Positions 48,743 to 57,544 of a stretch of 64,000 nucleotides of DNA are shown here, piece by piece. Under the pieces are notes generated by a model, which saw nothing but the letters and a program-made list of their open reading frames with translations, searched no databases and was not told where the DNA came from. A program made the translations under genes and the position numbers. How positions within the stretch are numbered: position 1 is the stretch's first letter; each line of letters opens with the position of its first letter. Location of the stretch: the NCBI GenBank assembly GCA_035937155.1, contig DASYVJ010000055.1, positions 8,257 through 72,256 on the forward strand. The letters are read 5' to 3'. The stretch comes from Palsa-870 sp035937155 (GTDB lineage: Bacteria > Chloroflexota > Dormibacteria > Dormibacterales > Dormibacteraceae).

Positions 48743-50032
48743 TCAGTCGAAGAGCTTGCGGCCGCGAGTGACGAACTGGTCGCGCCGCGGCCCGGTGCCG
48801 ATCAGGTCGATGCGCACGCCGATCAGCTCACCGATGCGCTCGACGTAATCGCGGCACCCCTGCGGAAGATCGTTCCACTCACGCGCGCCACCGATATCGG
48901 TCTGCCAGCCCGGCATTTCCTCGTAGATGGGCTTGCTGTGCTTGTAGTGCGAGATGTTGGCTACGGGATGGTCGAATCGCTTGCCGCGGAAGTCGTAGCC
49001 GGTGCAGATCTTCAGCAGCGGCTGGTCGTCGAGGATGTCTAGTCGCATCAAGGCGGCGCAGCCGACCCCGTTCAGCCGCGCGGAGTAGCGCGCGACCGCT
49101 GAGTCGAACCAACCGATCCGGCGCGGCCGGCCGGTCACGGTGCCGAACTCATGGCCGCGCTCACGAATCTGGTCCCCCACCTCGTCGAGGAGCTCGGACG
49201 GGAAGGGGCCATAGCCGACCCGCGAGGTGTAAGCCTTGAAGACACCGATGGTGAGGTCGACCTTGGTCGGAGGAATGCCGCTGCCGGTCAGCGCCCCACC
49301 GGCAGTCGGGTTGGAGCTCGTCACGTATGGGTAGGTGCCAAAGTCCAGGTCGAGCATCGTTGCCTGGGCGCCCTCGAGGAGGATGTTGGCTTTGCTGTCC
49401 AGCGCCTCCTGAATGATCGGGAACGTGTCCTTGATGTATGGGTCGAGCTGTTTCGCATAGCTGCTGTACTCGTCGACCATGCTCGACCAGTCGTACGCCT
49501 CTTTCCCGTACAGCTTGGTAAGGATCGGGTTCTTCACCTGGTCGACGACAAAGGCCAGCTTCTTGCGCATGAAAGCCTCCTTCTGGAGGTCGCCGATGCG
49601 GAATCCGATGCGCCGAACTTTGTCCGCGTAGGCGGGTCCGATGCCCCGCCAGGTGGTGCCAAGGCGATCGTCTCCTCGCGTGTCCTCTTCCAGCTGGTCG
49701 AACAAAGGGTGGTAGCTCATCACCATGTGTGCGCGTTCGCTGATGATCAGGTTCTTCGGCTCGACGCCTCGTTCCCGCAGCTGGGAGATCTCTCGCAGCA
49801 GCACGATGGGATCGACCACCACGCCGTTGCCGATGATGCAAACACACTTGGGGTAGAGGATGCCCGACGGCATGAGCTGGAACTTGAACTCGCCATGCTC
49901 TGTGATCACCGTGTGGCCCGCGTTGTTGCCGCCCTGCGAGCGGATGACCATGTCCGCCTTCGCGGCAAGGTAGTCGATGACCTTCCCCTTACCTTCATCG
50001 CCCCACTGGCCGCCGACCAGGATGATGACCAC
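48743..50032 (-). CDS. purA: Adenylosuccinate synthetase
   Basis: Converts IMP plus aspartate and GTP to adenylosuccinate in AMP synthesis. The N-terminal GTP/IMP loop IILVGGQWGDEGKGKVIDYLA and GGNNAGHTV, the catalytic region LGTTWRGIGPAYADKVRRIGFR, LLEGAQATMLDLDFGTYPYVTSSNPTAGG and GTVTGRPRRIGWFD are all present. 429 residues, normal. Last gene of the DUF1232-rplI-dnaB-purA run, four bases after dnaB. Confidence 0.97.
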   Translation of the reverse strand: MVIILVGGQWGDEGKGKVIDYLAAKADMVIRSQGGNNAGHTVITEHGEFKFQLMPSGILYPKCVCIIGNGVVVDPIVLLREISQLRERGVEPKNLIISERAHMVMSYHPLFDQLEEDTRGDDRLGTTWRGIGPAYADKVRRIGFRIGDLQKEAFMRKKLAFVVDQVKNPILTKLYGKEAYDWSSMVDEYSSYAKQLDPYIKDTFPIIQEALDSKANILLEGAQATMLDLDFGTYPYVTSSNPTAGGALTGSGIPPTKVDLTIGVFKAYTSRVGYGPFPSELLDEVGDQIRERGHEFGTVTGRPRRIGWFDSAVARYSARLNGVGCAALMRLDILDDQPLLKICTGYDFRGKRFDHPVANISHYKHSKPIYEEMPGWQTDIGGAREWNDLPQGCRDYVERIGELIGVRIDLIGTGPRRDQFVTRGRKLFD

Positions 50033-50036
50033 GGGC

Positions 50037-52625
50037 TTACTCGGTGCCCGGTTCGGGCCGGCGCGTCTCCAGGTTGTAGAACCGAGTGTGGTCGCGGCGG
50101 AACTTGAGCTCGATCATGCCGGTCGGCCCGTTGCGGTGCTTGGCGACGATGAGCTCGGCAATGCCGGGGCGCTCGTCGGACTTGTAGTACTCTGGGCGAA
50201 ACAGAAACATTACAACGTCACTATCCTGTTCTATGCTACCCGATTCTCTCAAATCGCTCAGGATCGGTCGCTTGTCCGGACGCTGTTCCGGAGCGCGGCT
50301 CAGCTGCGAGATCGCGATCACCGGGATGCGCAGCTCGCGGGCCAATCCCTTGAGAGCTCGCGAGATCGATGACACCTCTTGGACCCTGTTGTCATCGCCA
50401 CGAGCGCGACCGTGCATCAACTGCAAGTAGTCGATGAGGATCATGTCGATGCCATGGCGCATCTTGGCCTGGCGAGCTTTGAGCTGGAGGCTGAGCTCGT
50501 CCATCACCGGGGTGTCGTCGATGTAGATCTTTGCCTCGCCGAGTGGTCCGAGAGCATTCGACACGCGGTCGAACTCTGCCTCGGTCAAGAGACCCCGATG
50601 CATGCGCTGAGCGTCGATCTGCGCTTGCTCGGTCAGCAACCGCTCGGTGAGCTGCTCTTTCGACATCTCGAGACTGAAGATGGCAACGGATTTGTTTGCC
50701 TCTAACGCTGAGTGAAGCGCGATGTTGAGGGCGAGCGAAGTGTTGTGGACAAGGATGTCTTGGGCGATGAAGTTGTGGGTCTCCGGGACGGCCAAGTCGT
50801 AGACCTGGTGCTCGCCAGTTGCCTCGATGGAGATGATCTCGTCCCAATAGATCTGGCTGCTCGCGAGCTGGGCCAACGCCCTATCGCGGAGAACATCCGC
50901 GTAGTTAGCGAGTCGTCCCTGCGAAATGCCCCGCGAAGCGTGAGGGTTAAAGCCACGCTCGCCTGCGCCTCGCTCGCCGGCGCGAGTAGCGACTGCAGTT
51001 AGGGTGAGGCCGCGCATTTCGGCAGCCGCCCGGATCTCCCGCCAAATCTCTTTCGGCAGGAGACCAAGATTGCCTCGCCGAAAGCCCTGGTTAGGCGCAA
51101 ATCGGAGTCGTTTCTCGCCAATCCAACCGATCGTGCGCTGGTAAACGTCAACTGACGCCGGCTCAGTTATCTCGACCCGCCAGCAGCGGTCTTTCTTCTT
51201 CCACAGCTTCGCAACGATCCCAAACCTTGCAAACGCGTGATGCATGTCTAGGGCCAGGCCTTCGGAAGCCACTGCAAATTCGATCCGCGGGTAACCGCCC
51301 ATCGAGTAGATCGTTCCGTCGCAACTCATGATGGCTTTGACGAATTCGGCGAAACGTGGTTGGTCCCATCGCCAAACGGAGTCCGGAAATCGTTTGTGCT
51401 CGGCTTTCTTGCCCCAAAGGCCAAATGATTTGAGCCATTCACGCACCGGGTTGTTCATGCGGCCATGTTGACCAGAGGCGAAATATGCAATGCCCCGGCG
51501 ACGGATGCGCATCCGCGAGAAGTTGCTCGTTAGCGCGGCGACGTAGTCATCAACGATTTCCGAATCCGTGTTTGTGATACTGGGTGTGCCAATAGAGATG
51601 GCCCCTTCCGCGATGAAATAGCCCAGCAGTCGGACCATGTCAAGTGAGAGGGACTGATCTGCGCCAAAACACGGCACTGCTCGGGGTACCGCGATCTTGT
51701 CGCCCACGACGATGTCGTGTAGAGGCTGCCAGCCCCGGACGGTCAGGAACGGGTGATGGCCAGTGACTTCAACAGATCGTCCGGTGCGAGTTGTCACCTT
51801 GAAGCACGGTTTGATGCCGCTGTCGACCCACTCGGCAATGTCCTGCGGCGCGACCCTGCCGTCTTTGGTGAACCCCAACACATGCGGAACGCGGCGCTGC
51901 ACGCATTCCTCGATAGTGATGCGCGCACCCGTGTCTGGGTCATCGATGAGGGTGTTAGCACGGGCGCACTTGCCCATAGCCGGCCTCCCCGCGACGATGA
52001 TCAGGTCCGAGTCCTTGAACCCGCCCGTCATGCGGTCCAGGTCGTGGAATCCCGTCGGGATCCCGACGATCCCCTGCCCGCTCTCCATCTGCAGGGAGAT
52101 CCGCTCCATCGCCGGGCCGAGCAAGTCATACAGCCGCATCAGCTCACGCTGGTCGCGGTCGTCGGCGACGCCGAACACCAGTGACTGCGCCTGGTTGATC
52201 GCCTCCTCGGCCTCGACTCCGTCGTCATAGCCGAAGCCCGCGATGTTCGAGCCGGCCGAGATCAGCCGGCGCTTGTACGCCTTCTCCTTGACGATGCGGC
52301 CGTAGTACTCGATGTTCGCGGCGGTCGGCACCGCACCCTGCATCGAAGCGAGCTGCGCTCGGCCACCCACCCGGTCGAGCAACCCCATCGTCTGGAGCTG
52401 CGCGGCGAGCGTGACATTGTCGATCGGCTCACCCGCGGCAAAGAGGTCGAGCGCGGCGCGGTAGATCTGCCCGTTGTTCTCCCTGTAGAAGTCCTCTGGA
52501 TGCAGGAACTGCAGGACCTTCGCAACCGAAAGCGGGTCGAGCAGCACCGACCCGATGACCGACATCTCGGCGTCGAGGTCGTGGGGTGGCACCCTCCCGG
52601 GAATGAGAGGGATCGTGGTCGCCAA
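50037..52625 (-). CDS. dnaB: Replicative DNA helicase DnaB containing an intein
   Basis: 862-residue precursor of the hexameric replicative helicase. The N-terminal domain (VPPHDLDAEMSVIGSVLLDP, residues 13-32) and the RecA-like domain up to the P-loop GRPAMGK (residues 213-219) form the N-extein. A 409-residue intein follows, and the C-extein resumes with TSLALNIALHSAL at residue 629, completing Walker A as GRPAMGK-TS. Walker B region MILIDYLQLMHG and arginine-finger region ISQLSRAPEQRPDKRP are in place. The spliced helicase would be 453 residues, the normal length. Directly downstream of rplI, a conserved neighbour in many bacteria. Confidence 0.96.
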   Translation of the reverse strand: MATTIPLIPGRVPPHDLDAEMSVIGSVLLDPLSVAKVLQFLHPEDFYRENNGQIYRAALDLFAAGEPIDNVTLAAQLQTMGLLDRVGGRAQLASMQGAVPTAANIEYYGRIVKEKAYKRRLISAGSNIAGFGYDDGVEAEEAINQAQSLVFGVADDRDQRELMRLYDLLGPAMERISLQMESGQGIVGIPTGFHDLDRMTGGFKDSDLIIVAGRPAMGKCARANTLIDDPDTGARITIEECVQRRVPHVLGFTKDGRVAPQDIAEWVDSGIKPCFKVTTRTGRSVEVTGHHPFLTVRGWQPLHDIVVGDKIAVPRAVPCFGADQSLSLDMVRLLGYFIAEGAISIGTPSITNTDSEIVDDYVAALTSNFSRMRIRRRGIAYFASGQHGRMNNPVREWLKSFGLWGKKAEHKRFPDSVWRWDQPRFAEFVKAIMSCDGTIYSMGGYPRIEFAVASEGLALDMHHAFARFGIVAKLWKKKDRCWRVEITEPASVDVYQRTIGWIGEKRLRFAPNQGFRRGNLGLLPKEIWREIRAAAEMRGLTLTAVATRAGERGAGERGFNPHASRGISQGRLANYADVLRDRALAQLASSQIYWDEIISIEATGEHQVYDLAVPETHNFIAQDILVHNTSLALNIALHSALEANKSVAIFSLEMSKEQLTERLLTEQAQIDAQRMHRGLLTEAEFDRVSNALGPLGEAKIYIDDTPVMDELSLQLKARQAKMRHGIDMILIDYLQLMHGRARGDDNRVQEVSSISRALKGLARELRIPVIAISQLSRAPEQRPDKRPILSDLRESGSIEQDSDVVMFLFRPEYYKSDERPGIAELIVAKHRNGPTGMIELKFRRDHTRFYNLETRRPEPGTE
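50742..51968 (-). other. LAGLIDADG intein inserted at the DnaB P-loop
   Basis: Precursor residues 220-628. It begins with Cys (CARANTLIDD, block A), has VEVTGHHPFLTVRGW (block B with the conserved Thr-x-x-His), LLGYFIAEGAISIG (residues 333-346) and a second segment FVKAIMSCDGTIYSMGG as the two LAGLIDADG endonuclease motifs, block F VYDLAVPETHNFIAQD and block G ending in LVHN, followed by Thr as +1 extein residue. All splicing residues look intact. The acidic residues of both endonuclease motifs (Glu, Asp) are retained, so homing activity is possible. The DNA here looks less GC-rich than the flanks. Confidence 0.95.
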
Positions 52626-52635
52626 GGTCGAGCCG

Positions 52636-53085
52636 CTACCGGTCCTGGGTGACGATCACGTTGACGTGGGCGTCCACGTCGCGGTGCAGCTTGAGCGAGA
52701 CCTCGTGCTCGCCAAGCGTCTTGATCGGCTCCTTCAGATCGATCTTGTGGCGGTCGATCTCCACCCGGTGCTGTGCCTTCAGCGCGGCCGCAATGTCCTG
52801 GTTCGTAATCGAGCCGAAAGCCTTGTCCTCGGCCCCCATCTTCAGCCGGACGACGACCGTCTTGTTATTGATCTCGTCGGCCAGGGTCTGCGCCTCGACT
52901 CTGTCCTTCGTCTCGCGCTTGACCGCAGCCTCCTTCAGCCTCTTTGCCTCTGTCTCGGCGCCCTTGCCCGCGAGCACAGCCAGCTTTCGGCGCAGCAGGA
53001 AGTTGCGGCCATAGCCGTCGGCCACATCCTTCACGTCGCCCGCGCGCCCGACGTTGTCGACATCCTTGGTCAGCATCACCTTCAA
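52636..53085 (-). CDS. rplI: 50S ribosomal protein L9
   Basis: 149-residue L9, a two-domain protein of the large subunit. N-terminal rRNA-binding domain MKVMLTKDVDNVGRAGDVKDVADGYGRNFL, long charged central helix (KGAETEAKRLKEAAVKRETKDRVE) and C-terminal domain KAFGSITNQDIAAAL. TTG start overlapping the upstream stop (TTGA), with GGAGG about ten bases before it. Eleven bases ahead of dnaB. Confidence 0.97.
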   Translation of the reverse strand: MKVMLTKDVDNVGRAGDVKDVADGYGRNFLLRRKLAVLAGKGAETEAKRLKEAAVKRETKDRVEAQTLADEINNKTVVVRLKMGAEDKAFGSITNQDIAAALKAQHRVEIDRHKIDLKEPIKTLGEHEVSLKLHRDVDAHVNVIVTQDR

Positions 53086-53513
53086 TTCCGCAGGCCCTCC
53101 GAAACCGATTGAAATTCGTCCTTGCGCCGCACCCGCGACCGGATGCGATTCAGCATCCGCCCAGCGCTGAAGCGTGCGGCGCCGGCCGTGTCACGTACGT
53201 CTCGATCGAAAGTGCTTTCCTTCGCCTTGATCGCCGCCTGGTGCTCGTGGCGCAGGTCCTCCGGGCACGCATCGATGAACGTCTCCACGGCCAGGATGCC
53301 CAGCGCGAGCATGTCGAACTCGCCCAGCACCGGAATCCACGCCGGGAAGTCGATCGGGCTGACGATCAAGCCGAGCGCGGCAAGGAGAACCGCCTTGGGG
53401 GCGGCGGGCACGCGGTCATCCCGCAACAGGCAATAAGCAAGCTTGCCGTGTCGCGGCACATCAACCAGGAGCTCTTTGGCGCGCGAAAAGACCGAGGGCA
53501 TGGGGGCCGGCAC
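53082..53513 (-). CDS. YkvA-like DUF1232 protein
   Basis: 143 residues with the DUF1232 signature AALGLIVSPIDFPAWIPVLGEFDMLALGILAVETFI (about residues 45-80, written here in parts: SPIDFPAWIPVLGEFD then MLALGILAVE), predicted to be membrane-associated. The C-terminus is charged. Function unknown. It heads the rplI-dnaB-purA operon with a four-base overlap. Start may be M1 at 53513 or the second Met at 53501. Confidence 0.82.
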   Translation of the reverse strand: MPAPMPSVFSRAKELLVDVPRHGKLAYCLLRDDRVPAAPKAVLLAALGLIVSPIDFPAWIPVLGEFDMLALGILAVETFIDACPEDLRHEHQAAIKAKESTFDRDVRDTAGAARFSAGRMLNRIRSRVRRKDEFQSVSEGLRN

Positions 53514-53565
53514 AGCCTACAGCTTTTCGGCTCCACGGGAAAGCTACTTAACTTAGCCTTGGGGC

Positions 53566-54837
53566 GTGAGCTCAGCTGTGGTCGGGCTGGCGCCTACCGA
53601 GGACCACTTCGGCAACCTCAAGCACACCGCCCTCAGCGCCTTCTGGTTCGGCGGCAACTTCATGTGGATACCGCTCACAACGGTGCTGGTCCAGAGCCAG
53701 GTCGACCAGGTGGTACCCAAAGGCTCCCAGAACGGCGCCATCGGTTTCGCCATCGGCATCGGCGGGTTCCTTGCGATGACTGTGCCGCCGCTCGTGGGTG
53801 CGTGGTCCGATCGTTTGAACACTCGCTTCGGCCGGCGCCGCCCGATCATGATCGCCGGCACCTTGCTCACGGTTCCCGGCCTCATCTTGCTCATGACGGC
53901 CGGCAACTACCCGCAAATCGTCGTCGGCTACGTCATCGTCCAGTTCTTCTTCAACGCCGCCCAGGCCGCTTACGCCGGAATCATCCCTGACGTCGTGCCG
54001 GCACAGCAGTTCGGCAAGGCCAGCGGTTTCCTGGCGACGATGACCCAGCTCGGCATCGGCGGTGGCCTTGGAGTCACATCCTTGCTCGGCTCGAACCGGG
54101 CTATCTACCTGGTCTTCATCGCCGCCATCGTGCTCACGCTGCTCCCGACGATCTGGGCCGCGCGCAACGAAGGCATGGCTCCAATTGCGGCCCACCCCAG
54201 GCGGTCCGTGGGCGACGCGATCCGCGAGTTCCTGCGGCCCCTTCACGAGGGCGACTTCGCCTGGGTCGTCTTCACCCGCCTGATGATCTCGAGCGGGATC
54301 ACGGCTGTCCTGTACAACCTGCACAACTTTTTCCGCGATGTCGTGCTCACACCTGCCACGAGCCCAGATACGTTCACGTCGAACTGGCTCCTGGTAGTCG
54401 TGCTGACCGCGCTGCCCTTCGGGTTCTTCGGTGGCCTGCTTTCCGACCGGTGGCACCGCCGCAAGGTCTTCGTCTACCTGGCCGGCGGAGCTCAGGCCTT
54501 CGTCGCCATCATCTTCATCGCCTTCTATCCCACGGCTATTCCGTTGGTGTTTGCGCTTGGGATTGCGTACGGAGTCGGCTACGGGCTTTACTTCGCCGTC
54601 GACTGGGCCCTGGCGTGCGACACGCTTCCAGACAAGAACCAGTCAGCCAAAGATATGGGCCTCTTCCATATCGCCCTGACGATGCCTCAGGCGATCATCC
54701 CGTTCTTTGGTGGACCGCTGATCGATGTCTTGAACGGCCCGCACGGAAACTCGGGCTACAGGGTGGTGTTCTCGAGTGCGGTCGTCTTTCTCTTTCTCGG
54801 CACGATCCTGGTAAGCCGCATCAAGTCGGTTCGCTGA
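53566..54837 (+). CDS. MFS transporter, GPH/sugar-transporter-like
   Basis: 423 residues, 12 membrane helices. The loop 2-3 motif is WSDRLNTRFGRRRPIMIAG (about residues 81-99) and the pseudo-repeat GLLSDRWHRRKVFVYLAG (about 289-306); ALACDTLPDKNQSAKDMG lies in the loop before helix 11. The D-x-x-x-xRFGRRRP form is typical of glycoside-pentoside-hexuronide and sucrose-type carriers. Substrate unknown. GTG start 53 bases after the DUF1232 gene start (divergent). No sugar-catabolic gene adjoins. Confidence 0.87.
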   Translation: MSSAVVGLAPTEDHFGNLKHTALSAFWFGGNFMWIPLTTVLVQSQVDQVVPKGSQNGAIGFAIGIGGFLAMTVPPLVGAWSDRLNTRFGRRRPIMIAGTLLTVPGLILLMTAGNYPQIVVGYVIVQFFFNAAQAAYAGIIPDVVPAQQFGKASGFLATMTQLGIGGGLGVTSLLGSNRAIYLVFIAAIVLTLLPTIWAARNEGMAPIAAHPRRSVGDAIREFLRPLHEGDFAWVVFTRLMISSGITAVLYNLHNFFRDVVLTPATSPDTFTSNWLLVVVLTALPFGFFGGLLSDRWHRRKVFVYLAGGAQAFVAIIFIAFYPTAIPLVFALGIAYGVGYGLYFAVDWALACDTLPDKNQSAKDMGLFHIALTMPQAIIPFFGGPLIDVLNGPHGNSGYRVVFSSAVVFLFLGTILVSRIKSVR

Positions 54838-54847
54838 TCGCCCCTGC

Positions 54848-54885
54848 AAAGAAACGAGGCGGCGCCTGCAGCGGACACCGCCTCG
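54848..54885 (-). terminator. Terminator-like hairpin (minus orientation)
   Basis: CGAGGCGG (54855-54862) and CCGCCTCG (54878-54885) form an 8-bp stem; on the minus strand it is followed by TTTCTTT (54854-54848). No minus-strand gene ends nearby, so it may simply mark the end of the MFS transcript as a T-less hairpin or terminate antisense RNA. The remainder of the 54838-55112 gap shows no credible gene. Confidence 0.4.
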
Positions 54886-55112
54886 ACCGGATGCCACCGG
54901 GTGACACGCTGCTGGTTTCTGTGCCGCTTTACGGCCGTTGCCTTCTTGTGGAGGCCAACCTTTGCGTGGGCTGTCGGTGGTACCCGGACGAACGAAACAG
55001 GTCCAACTTGCGACGGCATCGCGACATTGTCAAGGGGTTTGTTTTCCCGCGACGAGGCCGACCTACCTCATCTGTACGAGGCAGGCGCACAATGACCTAG
55101 TGAGGGATAAAG

Positions 55113-56753
55113 ATGCCTGATCTCAGCTACCTGCACGGCGCCAGCGACGTTCCACTCTTGGGGGAGCCGATCTTCCAAAACCTGCGGCGTACCGCGGCGC
55201 AGTTCGGCGACCGCGAGGCGCTCGTGGTCGCGCACCAGAACCATCGCTCGACGTATCGCGAGCTGCTGGCGGAATGCGAGCTCGTCGCCCGAGGCCTGCT
55301 GGCTCGCGGGGTGAAGAAAGGCGATCGAGTCGGAATCTGGTCGCCCAACCGATACGAGTGGGTCGTCATCCAGTACGCGACCGCGGCGATGGGCGCGATC
55401 CTGGTCAACATCAACCCGGCCTACCGAACCTCGGAGCTCGAGTACGTGCTCAACCAGTCAGGCATCAGCTTTCTCGTCCTGGCGGCTCGCTTCCGCCAGG
55501 CGGATTACGCGGCGATGCTGGCCGAGGTGAAGGGCCGGTGTCCAGACCTGCGCGAGGCGCTCGTGCTCGAAGACGGCTGGGGCGCGCTCAAGCGCGACGG
55601 CTCGAAGACAACCGAAGCCGAGCTGCATGAAGTCGAAGCCTCGCTGCAGTTCGACGATCCGATCAATATCCAGTACACCTCAGGTACCACCGGATTCCCG
55701 AAGGGCGCGACACTCACCCACCACAACATCCTCAACAACGGCTTTTTCATCGGTGAGACGCTGAAGTACACCGAGCAGGATCGTGTCTGCATCCCGGTGC
55801 CCTTCTACCACTGCTTTGGCATGGTGCTCGGCAACCTCGCATGCACCACGCACGGCGCGACGATCGTGGTCCCGGCCGAGGCATTCGACCCGGTGCTGAC
55901 CATGGACACCGTGCAGAAGGAACACTGCACCTCGCTGTACGGAGTGCCGACCATGTTCATCGCAGAGCTCGACCATCCTCGATTCGGCGAGTTCGACTTC
56001 TCCTCGCTGCGCACTGGCATCATGGCGGGCTCACCGTGCCCGGTCGAGGTCATGAAGAAGGTTCTGACGGTGATGCACATTCCCGAGATGACGATCGCGT
56101 ACGGCATGACCGAAACGTCCCCGGTCTCGACGCAGTGCACCACAGACGACCCGCTCGAGCGGCGGGTGTCCACGGTTGGGCGCGTTCATCCGCACGTCGA
56201 GATCAAGGTCGTCGACCCTGCCACGGGAGCGCTGGTGCCTCGAGGCACCCCGGGCGAGCTGTGCAGCCGCGGCTACATGGTCATGCGCGGGTACTGGAAC
56301 AATGACGAAGCGAGCCGGCAGGCCATCGACGCCGCACGGTGGATGCACACCGGTGATCTCGCGACGATAGATGCGGACGGCTACGTCAACATAGTCGGCC
56401 GGATCAAGGACATGATCATTCGCGGCGGCGAGAACATCTACCCGCGCGAAGTCGAGGAGTTCCTCTACACCCATTCCGACATCGCCGACGTGCAGGTGAT
56501 CGGGGTGCCCTCCGAAAAGTATGGCGAGGAGGTGATGGCCTGGGTCAAGCCTCGCGAAGGATCCTCACTGACAGGCGACGACCTCGCCGCATGGTGCAAA
56601 GGCAAGATCGCCACCTACAAGATCCCGCGCCACTGGAAGTTCGTCGATTCGTTCCCGATGACGGTGACGGGCAAGGTTCAGAAATTCAAGATGCGCGAGG
56701 TCGCGGTCGAAGAGCTCGGCCTGGAGAAAGCCGCAGAGGTTAGAACCGCCTAG
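55113..56753 (+). CDS. Acyl-CoA synthetase, medium/long-chain fatty-acid:CoA ligase type
   Basis: 546-residue adenylate-forming enzyme activating a carboxylic acid to acyl-CoA. P-loop-like motif IQYTSGTTGFPKGATLTHHN (about residues 186-205), A5 motif MTIAYGMTETSPVSTQ (about 327-342), A7 YWNNDEAS, hinge MHTGDLATIDADGYVNIVGRIKDMIIRGGENIYPREVEE (given in parts) and catalytic Lys in TVTGKVQKFKMRE. It resembles FadD-like/AMP-binding ligases acting on short to medium chains. The ATG has GAGGGA upstream. Monocistronic in appearance. Confidence 0.92.
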   Translation: MPDLSYLHGASDVPLLGEPIFQNLRRTAAQFGDREALVVAHQNHRSTYRELLAECELVARGLLARGVKKGDRVGIWSPNRYEWVVIQYATAAMGAILVNINPAYRTSELEYVLNQSGISFLVLAARFRQADYAAMLAEVKGRCPDLREALVLEDGWGALKRDGSKTTEAELHEVEASLQFDDPINIQYTSGTTGFPKGATLTHHNILNNGFFIGETLKYTEQDRVCIPVPFYHCFGMVLGNLACTTHGATIVVPAEAFDPVLTMDTVQKEHCTSLYGVPTMFIAELDHPRFGEFDFSSLRTGIMAGSPCPVEVMKKVLTVMHIPEMTIAYGMTETSPVSTQCTTDDPLERRVSTVGRVHPHVEIKVVDPATGALVPRGTPGELCSRGYMVMRGYWNNDEASRQAIDAARWMHTGDLATIDADGYVNIVGRIKDMIIRGGENIYPREVEEFLYTHSDIADVQVIGVPSEKYGEEVMAWVKPREGSSLTGDDLAAWCKGKIATYKIPRHWKFVDSFPMTVTGKVQKFKMREVAVEELGLEKAAEVRTA

Positions 56754-56759
56754 CTACGC

Positions 56760-57383
56760 TTACTGAAGCGATTCGTATGGGAAGGCGGCCGCAAACGGCT
56801 CGTAGAGCAGCAGCACCTTCTCGATCGGCAGGACGTCACGCATGAAAATTCCGCCGGCAGCCACGCCTGCGAATCCGACGATCCCCAGGCCGTCGTGCGG
56901 CGCAATCTGCTCTGCGCTGTCCTGCATCGCCCGGAAAGAGTTTGTCCGGCCTGACTGGTTGGCCATCGTGATCACGTCTCTCCACGCCCCCGCATAGTTC
57001 GCCGCCGGGTCGAGGCTGGTGACAGCGATACCGACGGCACCTGCAGGTCCCGCCGGCTTGGCCGGCTCGCTCAACGCCTTGGCGACTGCGGCCACCTCGG
57101 CCTCAGGCTCGCCAGAGAGGGCCGGCAGCAAGCGCAGGAAAGCCGCGATCTGGCGATCGACTGGCGGCGCAAGCTGGTAGCTCGGACCGGGCAGGATGCT
57201 CGCGAAGGGCCGGTACACGACGTTGAACTGGGCGGGATCCATCTGCTCGCGGACGAGGATCGCCAGGGCGACGATCTGCGCCGACTCGAGCGCCGCCGCC
57301 GCCGCGGTCGGATCGTGCAGCGTCTTCTCGATCGCAAGCCGCGTCTGAGCTACGCGAAACCCACCGGTGAACGCGTTGACCAT
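56760..57383 (-). CDS. Hypothetical alanine-rich protein downstream of glpX
   Basis: 207 residues from the ATG at 57383: Ala/Pro-rich, mostly helical, with GIGIVGFAGVAAGGIFMRDVLPIEKV-type hydrophobic segment near the C-terminus (about residues 165-190). No domain recognised. The same frame stays open and protein-like upstream to 57548 (QFLVASAKALGATQWEW ... EELLEGLLASADQAM), where a CTG overlaps the glpX stop as CTGA; the protein may therefore be 262 residues with a rare CTG start. Probably co-transcribed with glpX. Confidence 0.68.
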   Translation of the reverse strand: MVNAFTGGFRVAQTRLAIEKTLHDPTAAAAALESAQIVALAILVREQMDPAQFNVVYRPFASILPGPSYQLAPPVDRQIAAFLRLLPALSGEPEAEVAAVAKALSEPAKPAGPAGAVGIAVTSLDPAANYAGAWRDVITMANQSGRTNSFRAMQDSAEQIAPHDGLGIVGFAGVAAGGIFMRDVLPIEKVLLLYEPFAAAFPYESLQ

Positions 57384-57544
57384 CGCCTGGTCGGCGCTCG
57401 CCAGCAGCCCTTCCAGAAGCTCTTCGATCGCAGCCGTCGACGCCCGATGGCGAGACAGGATGCGAGCGGTCGCGATCCACTCCCACTGGGTTGCGCCCAG
57501 CGCTTTGGCGGACGCGACCAGGAACTGCCCCGCATCCGAGGCGC

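Noticed and set aside
54450..55100. A 216-residue plus-strand open frame over the end of the MFS gene and the following gap
   Set aside because: Two thirds overlaps the MFS gene in another frame, and the remainder has no conserved or protein-like features.
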